From assembly GCF_900106995.1 (NCBI RefSeq), contig NZ_FNOK01000065.1, positions 1 to 51,094 of the forward strand: a stretch of DNA of 51,094 nt, in the 5' to 3' direction. The position numbers were made by a program, and so were the translations under genes. The notes beneath the pieces were generated by a model. It had not been told where the DNA came from. It saw only the letters and a program-made list of their open reading frames with translations, and ran no database searches. This document shows, one piece after another, positions 32,724 to 41,457 of the stretch. The DNA is from Saccharopolyspora shandongensis (GTDB lineage: Bacteria > Actinomycetota > Actinomycetes > Mycobacteriales > Pseudonocardiaceae). Positions within the stretch are counted from its first letter, which is position 1. Every line of letters starts with the position of its first letter.

Positions 32724-33839
32724 GTGAAGATCGCAGTGCCGCGCGAGATCAAGAACAACGAGTACCGGGTCGCGATCACACCTGCGGGCGTGCACGAGCT
32801 GACCACCCGTGGTCACGACGTCTTCGTCGAGACGAACGCCGGCGCCGGCTCCTCCATCCCCGACGAGGACTTCCTCGCGGCCGGGGCGAAGGTGCTGCCC
32901 ACCGCCGAAGAGGTGTGGGGCGAGGGCGAGCTGGTCCTCAAGGTCAAGGAGCCGATCGCCGAGGAGTACCCGCGGTTGCGCCGGGACCAGGTCCTGTTCA
33001 CCTACTTGCACTTGGCGGCCTCTGCCGAGCTGACCGACGCGATGCTGAAGTCCGGGGTCACCGGCATCGCCTACGAGACGGTGCAGACGGCCGACGGCGC
33101 CCTGCCGCTGCTCGCGCCGATGAGCGAGGTCGCCGGGCGCCTCGCGCCGCAGGTGGGCGCCTACTCGCTGATGCGCCCCAGCGGCGGTCGCGGCGTGCTG
33201 CCGGGCGGTGTTCCCGGCGTGCACCCGGCGCGGGTCGTGGTGATCGGCGGTGGCGTCGCGGGCCTCAACGCCGCGCGCGTCGCGCTGGGCATGGGTGCCG
33301 ACGTCGAGCTGCTCGACACCAACGTCGACAAGCTGCGCGAGATCGACCGCGACTTCCACGGCCAGATCCGCACCGTGGCGTCCAACCGCTACTCGGTCGA
33401 GCAGGCGGTGCGCGCCGCCGACCTGGTCATCGGCGCTGTGCTGATCCCGGGCGCGAAGGCGCCGAAGCTGGTGTCCAACCACCTGGTCTCCGAGATGAAG
33501 CCGGGCAGCGTGCTGGTCGACATCGCCATCGACCAGGGCGGTTGCTTCGCCGACGCCCGCCCGACCACGCACGACGACCCGACGTACCGGGTGCACAACT
33601 CGGTGTTCTACTGCGTGGCGAACATGCCGGGCGCGGTCCCGAACACCTCGACGCACGCGCTCACCAACGTCACGCTGCCGTACGTGCTGCGCATCGCCGA
33701 CCAGGGCTGGCAGCAGGCCTGCCGCGCGGACAACGCGCTCGCCGGTGGCCTCAACACCCACGACGGCAAGCTGGTCAACGAGCCGGTCGCCGAGGCGCAC
33801 GGCCTGACGAGCACCTCGATCAGCAGCGTGCTCGCCTGA
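32724..33839 (+). CDS. ald: Alanine dehydrogenase
   Basis: A 371-residue NAD-dependent L-alanine dehydrogenase that deaminates alanine to pyruvate reversibly. Catalytic Lys75 (LVLKVKEP) and His96 (YLHLAAS) are at the positions known for the Mycobacterium tuberculosis enzyme; NAD motif VVIGGGVAGLNAARVAL and the DIAIDQGGC loop are present. Full length. ATG 32724 is preceded by AAGGAGACGAAAGG. Upstream is the PucR-type regulator; downstream a 21-bp hairpin built from inverted repeat copies should terminate transcription. Confidence 0.97.
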   Translation: MKIAVPREIKNNEYRVAITPAGVHELTTRGHDVFVETNAGAGSSIPDEDFLAAGAKVLPTAEEVWGEGELVLKVKEPIAEEYPRLRRDQVLFTYLHLAASAELTDAMLKSGVTGIAYETVQTADGALPLLAPMSEVAGRLAPQVGAYSLMRPSGGRGVLPGGVPGVHPARVVVIGGGVAGLNAARVALGMGADVELLDTNVDKLREIDRDFHGQIRTVASNRYSVEQAVRAADLVIGAVLIPGAKAPKLVSNHLVSEMKPGSVLVDIAIDQGGCFADARPTTHDDPTYRVHNSVFYCVANMPGAVPNTSTHALTNVTLPYVLRIADQGWQQACRADNALAGGLNTHDGKLVNEPVAEAHGLTSTSISSVLA

Positions 33840-33847
33840 TCGCGTTT

Positions 33848-33900
33848 GCGAGCGGGGGAACCTTCCTGTCACCGCGCGGCAGGAAGGTTCCCCCGCTCGC
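33848..33900 (+). terminator. Hairpin made of an inverted repeat pair after ald
   Basis: Arms 33848-33868 and 33880-33900 pair perfectly over 21 bp with an 11-base loop. The core is one forward copy (33856) and one reverse copy (33877, GGCAGG variant) of the 16-bp repeat. It begins 8 bases after the ald stop codon. Confidence 0.8.
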
Positions 33901-34263
33901 GGCGTTTTCGCATGCAGGAGGCCGCCAGGGACGTGTTCTCGGATCGTCGCCGCGAATGCACCGAACAGGTGATGGGCTCACACAGCCGAACGGGGCGGCC
34001 CGCTCAACCAGCCTGGGGGTCACCGGGAGCAGGCCGCCACTTTCAGTGTAGGCCACGATCGCCCATTTGCCGAAGCAGCGAGCCCCCGCTCGGGCGCCAA
34101 TTTCGGGCCGAATCGATAACCACTCGATGGAGTGAGCCTGAAGTGGTGAGTGTGCAGGCGTGCGCCTCGACTGCCGATGTCACCCGATGGGGGTCGTCGG
34201 GGTGCTCCGCTCCGCGATCTCCACCGGCAACACCGACGCACTCGCACGACGGTGGGAGACGAA
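33901..34263. other. Non-coding gap before the conserved hypothetical gene
   Basis: 363 bases with no convincing gene, repeat or hairpin. It presumably carries the promoter of the following gene. I see nothing else in it. Confidence 0.5.
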
Positions 34264-34797
34264 GTGACGGACACGGCGCTGCGAAAAGCTGTCCTCGACC
34301 GACTCGACAGGGTGGATCTGGCGACCGAAGGCAACGCACCCGAGGTGCTGCTGCCGCTCGCCCGCTCCGAGCTCTACCGGCTCACCGAGGGTCTGCGCGC
34401 CCTGCTCGACGAGCACGAACCGGCCGAGGACGGCAGGTGCCGGTCCTGCCAGGGCACGCTACGCAGCCGACCGTGGCCGTGCACGATCTGGGTGACCGCG
34501 CACCGGCTGCTGATCGGGGACCACTCCGGCGAACCCGCGCACGCCCGCAGCACCGGCCTGGACGCGCTGCGCCGGAGGCTGCGGCGCAGGCGGGAGGACG
34601 AGGCGAAGGACATCGCGATCCTCCCCGAGCCGATCATCTCCTCGACCGGCCCCGGGCCCAGCGACTGGGACACCAACGAATTCCTCCGCCCCGACCTGGC
34701 CACGGACCCGAACCCGCCGGCCATCGGTCACCTCGATGCGGATCGGGGCACGATCTACCGGGCCGCCGTGATCGACCGGTCCATTCGCTGGCCCTAG
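34264..34797 (+). CDS. Conserved hypothetical protein with Cys motif
   Basis: I do not recognise a named family. It is 177 residues, charged, with no signal peptide or membrane segment. It contains CRSCQGTLRSRPWPC (about 59-73), a small zinc-ribbon-like cysteine group, then a basic stretch LRRRLRRRREDEAKD. I place the start at GTG 34264, preceded by GGGAGA, because the composition changes there. Codon use is normal for the genome, supporting a real gene. It stands alone between ald and the ABC operon. Confidence 0.6.
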   Translation: MTDTALRKAVLDRLDRVDLATEGNAPEVLLPLARSELYRLTEGLRALLDEHEPAEDGRCRSCQGTLRSRPWPCTIWVTAHRLLIGDHSGEPAHARSTGLDALRRRLRRRREDEAKDIAILPEPIISSTGPGPSDWDTNEFLRPDLATDPNPPAIGHLDADRGTIYRAAVIDRSIRWP

Positions 34798-34949
34798 GCG
34801 CCCGCGGGTGGCGATGTCCGTCACACCGCAGGGCCGCGACCACGCCCGGCGCTGAGAACAAGCTGGGAAAACGCTCCTCCACACCTGTTCGCCCGGACCT
34901 GTCCGGCAGGATGGGCCCCGTCTGTTGAACGGGTGATGATGGAGGGCGT

Positions 34950-35918
34950 GTGCACGACGGCAGTGGTCGGCTCGTCGTTGAGGGTCTCAGCAAGAGCTTC
35001 GGCCCGGTCAGCGCGGTGCAGGACCTGAGTTTCACGGTCCGCCCCGGGGCGGTGACCGGGTTCCTCGGCCCCAACGGGTCCGGCAAGACGACGACGCTGC
35101 GGATGCTCCTCGGCCTGGTCATGCCCACCTCGGGCACCGCCACCATCAACGGCCTGCCGTTCCACCAGCTGCCGAACCCGGCGAGCGTGGTCGGCGCCGT
35201 GCTCGACGCGCAGAGCTTCCACCCAGGTCGCACCGCCCGTCACCACCTCCGGTGCTACGCCGCCGCGATGAACGTGCCGGACACGCAGGTCGACCGGGCC
35301 CTCGAACTCGTCGGGCTGGGCTCCGCGGGGAAGCGCAAAGCGGGCACGTTCTCGCTGGGCATGCGGCAGCGCCTGGCGCTGGGCACCGCGCTGCTCGGCG
35401 ACCCGCAGGTGCTGGTGCTGGACGAGCCGGCCAACGGGCTGGACCCGGAGGGCATCGCCTGGCTGCGGAACTTCCTGAAGGCCTTCGCCGCGAGCGGCCG
35501 CACGGTGCTGATGTCCAGCCACTTCCTCCGGGAGATCGAGCACACCGTCGACCAGCTGGTGATCATCAGCCGCGGGCGCTGCGTCTTCGACGGCCACCTC
35601 GACGAACTGCGCGCCGCGCAGCGATCGCGGACGCTCGTGCAGGCCGCCGACCCCCGCAAGCTGATCGAGAAGCTGCACGCGGCCGGGTTGAGCGTCGACT
35701 ACCTCCCGGACGGCCGGCTCGCGGTGACCGGCGCGGACTCCCGCGCGGTCGCGGACCTGGCGCTGGAAGCCGGGATCGCGTTGTACGCGATGCAGGACGA
35801 GCGGATCGGCCTGGAACAGCTGTTCTTCCAGCTCACCCACGGCCAGTACACCGGCGTCCAGCAGCACGGCGCGCAGTGGGCCGCGCCGGACGCCCGCGGA
35901 TTCGGGGGGACCGCATGA
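34950..35918 (+). CDS. ABC transporter ATP-binding protein
   Basis: A 322-residue ABC ATPase of the CcmA/NatA/DrrA-like export class. Walker A GPNGSGKTTT (about 39-48), signature FSLGMRQRLALG with Gly-rich LGMRQ in place of LSGGQ, Walker B VLVLDEPANGLDPEG, and an H-loop in MSSHFLREI. A C-terminal extension of about 100 residues follows the nucleotide domain. GTG start behind GGAGG. It overlaps the permease gene by 4 bases (ATGA), forming a two-gene exporter operon. Substrate unknown. Confidence 0.92.
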   Translation: MHDGSGRLVVEGLSKSFGPVSAVQDLSFTVRPGAVTGFLGPNGSGKTTTLRMLLGLVMPTSGTATINGLPFHQLPNPASVVGAVLDAQSFHPGRTARHHLRCYAAAMNVPDTQVDRALELVGLGSAGKRKAGTFSLGMRQRLALGTALLGDPQVLVLDEPANGLDPEGIAWLRNFLKAFAASGRTVLMSSHFLREIEHTVDQLVIISRGRCVFDGHLDELRAAQRSRTLVQAADPRKLIEKLHAAGLSVDYLPDGRLAVTGADSRAVADLALEAGIALYAMQDERIGLEQLFFQLTHGQYTGVQQHGAQWAAPDARGFGGTA

Positions 35919-36772
35919 TGGTCGCGCTCGTCAAGGCGGAATTCCGCAAGGTCTTCACCACGAGCCTGTGGTGGGGGCTGCTCGCGCCGGTGGTGCTGCT
36001 CGGCTTCGGCGCGGGCTCGCTGGGCGGCCCCATGGCGGCGCTCATCGACTCGGTGGAGGAGCTCGACCGGCCGGTCCCCCTGGGCCTGCTGTCGCTGTCG
36101 ATGTCGACGAACTTCAGCACCATCTTCGCGGGGCTGTTCGGGGCGATGGCGTTCGCCGGCGAGTACCGGAGCAAGACCATCACGACGACGTTCCTCACCG
36201 GCAACCCGCGCGGCGCGGTGCTGGCGGCGAAGCTGGTCGCCTACTCGGGCATCGGCCTGATCTACGGCGTGACGAACGTGCTGTTCGCGAGCCTCGGCAG
36301 CCTGGTGGGCACGGGCCTGGACTTCGGCACCTTCGGCAGCCTGGCCGACTGGCTCAGCGTCGGCGCGGCCGGTGTGCTGACGATGGTGCTGTGGACGCTG
36401 CTGGGCGTCGGGTTCGGTGCGCTGGTCGCGAACGCCGTGCTCGCGATCATCCTGCCGCTGATCTACAAGTTCATGGTCGAGTTCATCCTGTCGTTGGTGC
36501 TGATCGGATCGCCGCTGTCCGGCGTCAGCCCGTACCTGCCCGGGACGGCCGGCAACGGCATCGTGGCGAACATGGCGGTGCCGCTGTTCGTCGCCGCGGT
36601 CGCCGGGCCCGACGAGCCGGACACACCGCGGGCGATCTTCGAGATCCTGCACTTCTTCTTCGGCGGCAGCTACGGCCACCCATGGTGGGCGAGCCTGCTC
36701 ACCTTCGTCGGCTACGCCGCCGTGTTCATCGCCGGCGGCTGGCTGGCCAGCCGCCGGCGCGACATCGCCTGA
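35915..36772 (+). CDS. ABC-2 type permease
   Basis: A 285-residue membrane subunit with about six hydrophobic segments. The cytoplasmic start MMVALVKAEFRKVFTTSLWW and FAGEYRSKTITTTFLTGNPRG after helix 2 are typical of ABC-2 permeases. It pairs with the upstream ATPase through an ATGA overlap; two of each would make the exporter. It is followed by a 21-bp hairpin formed by two inverted 16-bp repeats. Confidence 0.9.
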   Translation: MMVALVKAEFRKVFTTSLWWGLLAPVVLLGFGAGSLGGPMAALIDSVEELDRPVPLGLLSLSMSTNFSTIFAGLFGAMAFAGEYRSKTITTTFLTGNPRGAVLAAKLVAYSGIGLIYGVTNVLFASLGSLVGTGLDFGTFGSLADWLSVGAAGVLTMVLWTLLGVGFGALVANAVLAIILPLIYKFMVEFILSLVLIGSPLSGVSPYLPGTAGNGIVANMAVPLFVAAVAGPDEPDTPRAIFEILHFFFGGSYGHPWWASLLTFVGYAAVFIAGGWLASRRRDIA

Positions 36773-36786
36773 CGCGCATCACCTGT

Positions 36787-36996
36787 GGAAGGGAACCTTC
36801 CTGTCACTGCGGCGCCGGTGACAGGAAGGTTCCCTTCCTGTCACCGGGCCACCCAGCAGGCCCGTCCGAGCCCGGGAACCGGTGGGTGGTGCATGGGAAC
36901 CTTCCTGTCACCCCACGCAGCGGAGGCCCGTGAGCATGGGAACCTTCCTGTCACTCCGGGCGCGGGCTGGGCCGTCGTGGTGACAGGAAAGTTCCC
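36787..36996. repeat. Five 16-bp repeats, first pair forming a 21-bp hairpin
   Basis: Forward copies at 36791, 36895 and 36938; reverse copies at 36819 and 36981. The 36787-36807 and 36818-36838 arms pair perfectly over 21 bp with a 10-base loop, starting 14 bases after the permease stop. The rest fill the gap to the next ABC gene. Confidence 0.93.
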
Positions 36997-37084
36997 GTGC
37001 TCGCACCGCCTCCTCGGTTTGGCGGGGGTCACAGCGACCGTCCGGCCGGGCTGCGTGGTCGGTGGTGCGGCATAACCTGGCGAG

Positions 37085-40000
37085 GTGAGCGACTCCGGTA
37101 ATCCCCGCCCGACTTCCGGCGGTTGGATCCGTCGCCTCTTCGCCGCCTGTCGCCGGCACCCCGTGGCCCTGACGTTGGCGATGGGTGCGTCCGTCACGGC
37201 GGTCGGCTTGGAGGCGCTGGTTCCGCTGCTGACCAAGCTGGCGGTGGACGACGCCGTCGCGCGCAGCACCGACCGCCTGTGGTGGATCGTGATCGCGCTG
37301 CTCGGGCTCGGCGCGTTCCGGTTCGCGTCGGCGTTCGTCCGCCGCTACAGCGCCGGGCGGCTGGCCCTCGACGTGCAGCACGACCTGCGCCGGGCGGTGT
37401 TCGCCGCGATGCAGCGGCTGGACGGCGGGAAGCAGGACGCGCTGCGCACCGGCCAGGTCGTGTCCCGCTCCATCAGCGATCTGCAGATGGTGAACTCGCT
37501 GCTGTCGATGCTGCCGCTGGCGGCCGGTACGGCGGTGCTCGCGGTGTTCGCGATCGCGGCGATGTTGTGGCTGTCGCCGCCGCTCACGGTGGTTTCGCTG
37601 ATCGTCGCGCCGCTGATCGCGGTGATTTCGGCGCGCAGCAAGAAGAGCTTGTTCCCCGCGACGTGGTCGGCGCAGCAACGCGCCGCGGACATCGCGCAGC
37701 ACGTCGAGGAGACCGTCACCGGTGTCCGGGTCGTGAAGGGCTTCGGCCAGGAGGACCGCGAGGTCGGGCGGCTGGAGGGCCGCGCGCGGCGGCTGTTCGC
37801 CGAGCGGCTGCGCGCCGCCAGGATGACGTCGAGACCGGCGGCGAGCCTGGCCGCGCTGCCCTCCGCCGGGCAGGTCGGGGTGCTCGGCCTCGGCGGCTGG
37901 ATGGTGCTGCAGGACCAGGTGAGCCTCGGGACGTTCGTCGCCTTCGCCGGGTACGTGGCGATGCTGGCCGGTCCGGCCCGGATGTTGTCGAGCGTGATGA
38001 TCCAGGCGCAGCTCGCCCGCGCCGGTGTCGAGCGCATCCACGAGCTGATCGATTCCCAGCCCGAGGTGCAGGAGAAACCCGAAGCGGCGACCCTGCCCGA
38101 CGGGCCGCTGGAGGTCCGGCTCGACGACGTGAGCTTCGGCTACACCCGCGACCAGCCGGTGCTCCGCGACGCGTCGCTGCGCGTCAGCCCCGGCGAGACC
38201 GTGGCGCTGGTCGGCCCGGCAGGGTCGGGCAAGTCGACGGTTTCGCTGCTCCTGCCGCGCTTCTACGACGTGCACGCGGGGAGCATCCGGATCGGGCCGG
38301 CCGAGGACGGCGACGCGAGCCACGACATCCGCGACCTGCGGCTGGATTCGCTGCGGGCCGCGGTCGGGGTGGTGTTCGAGGAGGCGTTCCTGTTCTCCGA
38401 CACCATTCGCGGCAACATCGCGTACGGCCGCCCCGACGCTTCGGAGGCCGATGTGATCGCCGCGGCGAAAGCCGCAGAGGCGCACGAGTTCATCACCAGC
38501 CTTCCCGACGGCTACGACACGGCGGTCGGCGAGCGCGGCCTGACGCTGTCGGGCGGGCAGCGCCAGCGCGTGGCGCTCGCGCGGGCGCTGCTCTCGAACC
38601 CGCGGATCCTGGTGCTCGACGACGCGACGTCGGCGGTGGACCCGGCGACCGAGGCGGCCATCCACGACACCCTGCGGTCGGTAACCGCGCAGCGCACCAC
38701 GATGCTGATCGCGCACCGCCGGTCGACGCTGGCCCTGGCCGACCGGATCGCGGTGCTCGACGAGGGACGCGTCGTCGACATCGGCACCGAGGAGGAGCTG
38801 AACCAGCGGTGCGAGCTGTTCCGGTCGCTGCTGGCCGGCCCCGGTGAGTCGATCGACAGCCGCAGCGACGGCCATGTCGTGGCCGGGCCGGACGGCATCA
38901 CCTCGGAGCTCTGGCCGCCGGTGGACGACGCCGAGTCTGCGACCGCCGACGCCGCGACGCTGCCGCCGACTCCCGAGTTGGTCGAAGGCATCCAGAAGCT
39001 CCCGCCCGCGACCGATCAGCCCGATCTGCGTGACGAAGACCCGACGGCGCCCGACCCCGATTTCAGGCTGTCCCGGCTGCTGCGGCCGATCCGCTGGGGC
39101 CTGCTGCTGACCGTGCTGTTGGTGGCCGGGGACGCGCTGACGTCGATCGCGTTGCCGTCGCTGGTGCGCCACGGCATCGACGGTGGGGTGAGCTCGGGTC
39201 GCACCGACGCGCTGTGGATCGCCACCGGCCTGGGTGTCGTGGTCGTCGTGGTGGGCTGGCTGGTCGTCAGGCTGCAGACCGTCATCACCGCGCGCACCGG
39301 CGAAACGCTGCTCTACCTGCTGCGCCTGCGCAGCTTCGCGCACCTGCAGCGGCTCGGGCTGGACTACTACGAGCGGGAGCTCGCCGGCCGGATCATGACC
39401 CGGATGACCACGGACGTCGACGCGCTGTCGACGTTCCTGCAGACCGGGCTGGCGACGTTCGTGGTCAGCGTGCTGACGCTGTTCGGCATCGCGGGCGCGC
39501 TGCTGGTCACGGACGTTTCGCTGGCGCTCGTGGCTATGGCGGTGCTGCCGTTCCTGCTGGTGGCCACCGTGATCTTCCGCAAGGTCTCGTCGACCGCTTA
39601 CGCCGAAGCGCGCGAGCGGGTGAGCACGGTCAACGCCGACCTGCAGGAGAACGTCTCCGGGATGCGGGTGGCGCAGGCGCACCGCCGCGAGGGGCACGCC
39701 GCGAAGGTGTTCGCGCAGCGCAGCGACGCCTACCGGCGGTCCAGGCTGCGCGCCCAGCGCTACATCGCCACCTACTTCCCGTTCGTCGCGCTGCTGTCCG
39801 AGATCGCGCAGGCGGCGGTGCTGGGCGTCGGCGCGACGCGAGTCGCGTCGGGCGACCTGACCGCCGGCGTGCTGGTCGCGTTCCTGCTCTACCTCGGCCT
39901 GTTCTTCTCGCCCGTGCAGCAGCTGTCCGGGGTGTTCGACGGCTACCAGCAGGCGAGGGTGGGGCTGCAGCGGATCGGGGACCTGTTGCGGACGCCCACC

Positions 40001-40819
40001 TCGGTGCCCGCCGCAGCCGATCCCGCTCCTGTGCCGGAGCGGTTCGAAGGCGGCGTGGAACTGCGGTCGGTGTCGTTCCGCTACCCGGGCACGGAGCAGT
40101 TCGCGCTGCGCGACATCGCGCTGCGGGTGCGGCCCGGCGAGACCGTGGCGCTGGTCGGGGCGACCGGCGCTGGGAAGTCGACGCTGATCAAGTTGATCGC
40201 GCGGTTCTACGACGCCACCGACGGCGCCGTGCTGATCGACGGGCAGGACATCCGCCGCTACGACCTCGCGGCGTTCCACCAGCGGCTCGCCGTCGTCCCG
40301 CAGGAAGGCCACCTGTTCACCGGGGACATCGCCGGCAACATCGCCTACGCGCGGCCGGACGCCGATCCGACGGAGGTCGAGGGCGCGGCCCGGGCCGTTG
40401 GGGCGCTGCCGGGGATCGCCATGCTGCCGCGCGGCTTCCGGCAGCAGGTGGGAGAGCGCGGACGGGGCCTTTCGGCCGGTCAGCGGCAGCTGGTCGCGCT
40501 GGCGCGCGCCGAGCTGGTCGACCCCGATGTGCTGCTGCTCGACGAGGCGACCGCCGCGCTCGACCCGGCGACGGAGTCGATGGTGGTCGCGGCCAGCGAC
40601 CGGGTGGCGGCGCAGCGCACGACGTTCGTCGTCGCGCACCGGCTGGCCACGGCGGCGCGGGCGGATCGCATCGTGGTCATCGACGGCGGCCGGATCGTCG
40701 AGCAGGGCAGCCACACCGGCCTGCTCGCGGAAGACGGCCACTACGCGCGCCTGTGGCGGGCGGCGGACGGCGCGTCGGACGAGCGGGAGCCGGACATCGA
40801 CGCGACCAACATCGCGTGA
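37085..40819 (+). CDS. Fused two-unit ABC exporter (TMD-NBD-TMD-NBD)
   Basis: A 1244-residue protein carrying two ABC half-exporters in one chain; bacteria usually encode them as separate genes. Unit 1: six-helix membrane domain, Walker A GPAGSGKST near residue 380, LSGGQRQRVAL, Walker B ILVLDDATSAVD. Unit 2: a second membrane domain from about 660, Walker A GATGAGKST near 1025, LSAGQRQLVAL, Walker B VLLLDEATAALD. Site 1 has Asp for the catalytic Glu and pairs with the altered LSAGQ of unit 2, so one ATP site is degenerate, as in heterodimeric exporters. GTG start. Multidrug or lipid export is typical of the class. Confidence 0.93.
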   Translation: MSDSGNPRPTSGGWIRRLFAACRRHPVALTLAMGASVTAVGLEALVPLLTKLAVDDAVARSTDRLWWIVIALLGLGAFRFASAFVRRYSAGRLALDVQHDLRRAVFAAMQRLDGGKQDALRTGQVVSRSISDLQMVNSLLSMLPLAAGTAVLAVFAIAAMLWLSPPLTVVSLIVAPLIAVISARSKKSLFPATWSAQQRAADIAQHVEETVTGVRVVKGFGQEDREVGRLEGRARRLFAERLRAARMTSRPAASLAALPSAGQVGVLGLGGWMVLQDQVSLGTFVAFAGYVAMLAGPARMLSSVMIQAQLARAGVERIHELIDSQPEVQEKPEAATLPDGPLEVRLDDVSFGYTRDQPVLRDASLRVSPGETVALVGPAGSGKSTVSLLLPRFYDVHAGSIRIGPAEDGDASHDIRDLRLDSLRAAVGVVFEEAFLFSDTIRGNIAYGRPDASEADVIAAAKAAEAHEFITSLPDGYDTAVGERGLTLSGGQRQRVALARALLSNPRILVLDDATSAVDPATEAAIHDTLRSVTAQRTTMLIAHRRSTLALADRIAVLDEGRVVDIGTEEELNQRCELFRSLLAGPGESIDSRSDGHVVAGPDGITSELWPPVDDAESATADAATLPPTPELVEGIQKLPPATDQPDLRDEDPTAPDPDFRLSRLLRPIRWGLLLTVLLVAGDALTSIALPSLVRHGIDGGVSSGRTDALWIATGLGVVVVVVGWLVVRLQTVITARTGETLLYLLRLRSFAHLQRLGLDYYERELAGRIMTRMTTDVDALSTFLQTGLATFVVSVLTLFGIAGALLVTDVSLALVAMAVLPFLLVATVIFRKVSSTAYAEARERVSTVNADLQENVSGMRVAQAHRREGHAAKVFAQRSDAYRRSRLRAQRYIATYFPFVALLSEIAQAAVLGVGATRVASGDLTAGVLVAFLLYLGLFFSPVQQLSGVFDGYQQARVGLQRIGDLLRTPTSVPAAADPAPVPERFEGGVELRSVSFRYPGTEQFALRDIALRVRPGETVALVGATGAGKSTLIKLIARFYDATDGAVLIDGQDIRRYDLAAFHQRLAVVPQEGHLFTGDIAGNIAYARPDADPTEVEGAARAVGALPGIAMLPRGFRQQVGERGRGLSAGQRQLVALARAELVDPDVLLLDEATAALDPATESMVVAASDRVAAQRTTFVVAHRLATAARADRIVVIDGGRIVEQGSHTGLLAEDGHYARLWRAADGASDEREPDIDATNIA

Positions 40820-40832
40820 CCGATGTGAGCAA

Positions 40833-41025
40833 GGGAACCTTCCTGTCACCGCCGAGCCCCGCGACGTGAGGAAGGGAACCTTTCTGTCATCCATCAGCCC
40901 CGCCGGGCCGCTGCGGATTGAGAGGAAGGGAACTTTCCTGTCATCACCGGGTCTGGCGGTGTGAGGAAGGGAACCCTCCTGTCAGACGCCCCGGCAGGAG
41001 GCGGAGCAAGGGAACCTTTCTGCCA
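40833..41025 (+). repeat. Five forward 16-bp repeats after the fused ABC gene
   Basis: Copies at 40833, 40874, 40928, 40969 and 41010; three of the four spacings are exactly 41 bases (the other 54). The last two are variants (ACCCTCC; TGCCA). Confidence 0.93.
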
Positions 41026-41457
41026 CCGAACCGCAGAAAGTCCCCCGCCCGCACACACAGAAAGGAACATTTCGGACACGCTCCGCTACCGTGCCGCCCG
41101 CCGTCACACCTGCCCGGAACGCGTGGGGCCGGAGTGCCGAACTCCGCGGATGTCAACCAATGGAGAAGGAACACAGCGTGTCGGTGAAACGTCATACTGG
41201 TGTCGGACGACAACCCAGATGGAGTAGTACCGAGCAACGCCGATCTTGAGTGGTGCATGCCGAAGTGCGGTCGATGATCGTTCGTCCGAGCCCGATGGGG
41301 CCCGCTCCCCGCGAGCTGGGCTTTCCTGATCGATTTTGTGACCGAGCTCGTCGGCCGAACGGCCGTACTGTGTGTCAACCGCACGAATCGGACCGCTAGC
41401 CTGGTACCTGAGTGTGTCTGTAAATCACGAGCATATGGATCGAGGCGAACGCCAGCC
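41026..41457. other. Gap upstream of kgd
   Basis: 432 bases with no supported gene. The frame extending kgd upstream to 41338 lacks a ribosome site and family similarity. The kgd promoter is presumably here; I see no clear operator. Confidence 0.5.

Noticed and set aside
41338..41457. N-terminal extension of KGD
   Set aside because: The added residues show no family similarity, and the conserved start follows GTG 41458.
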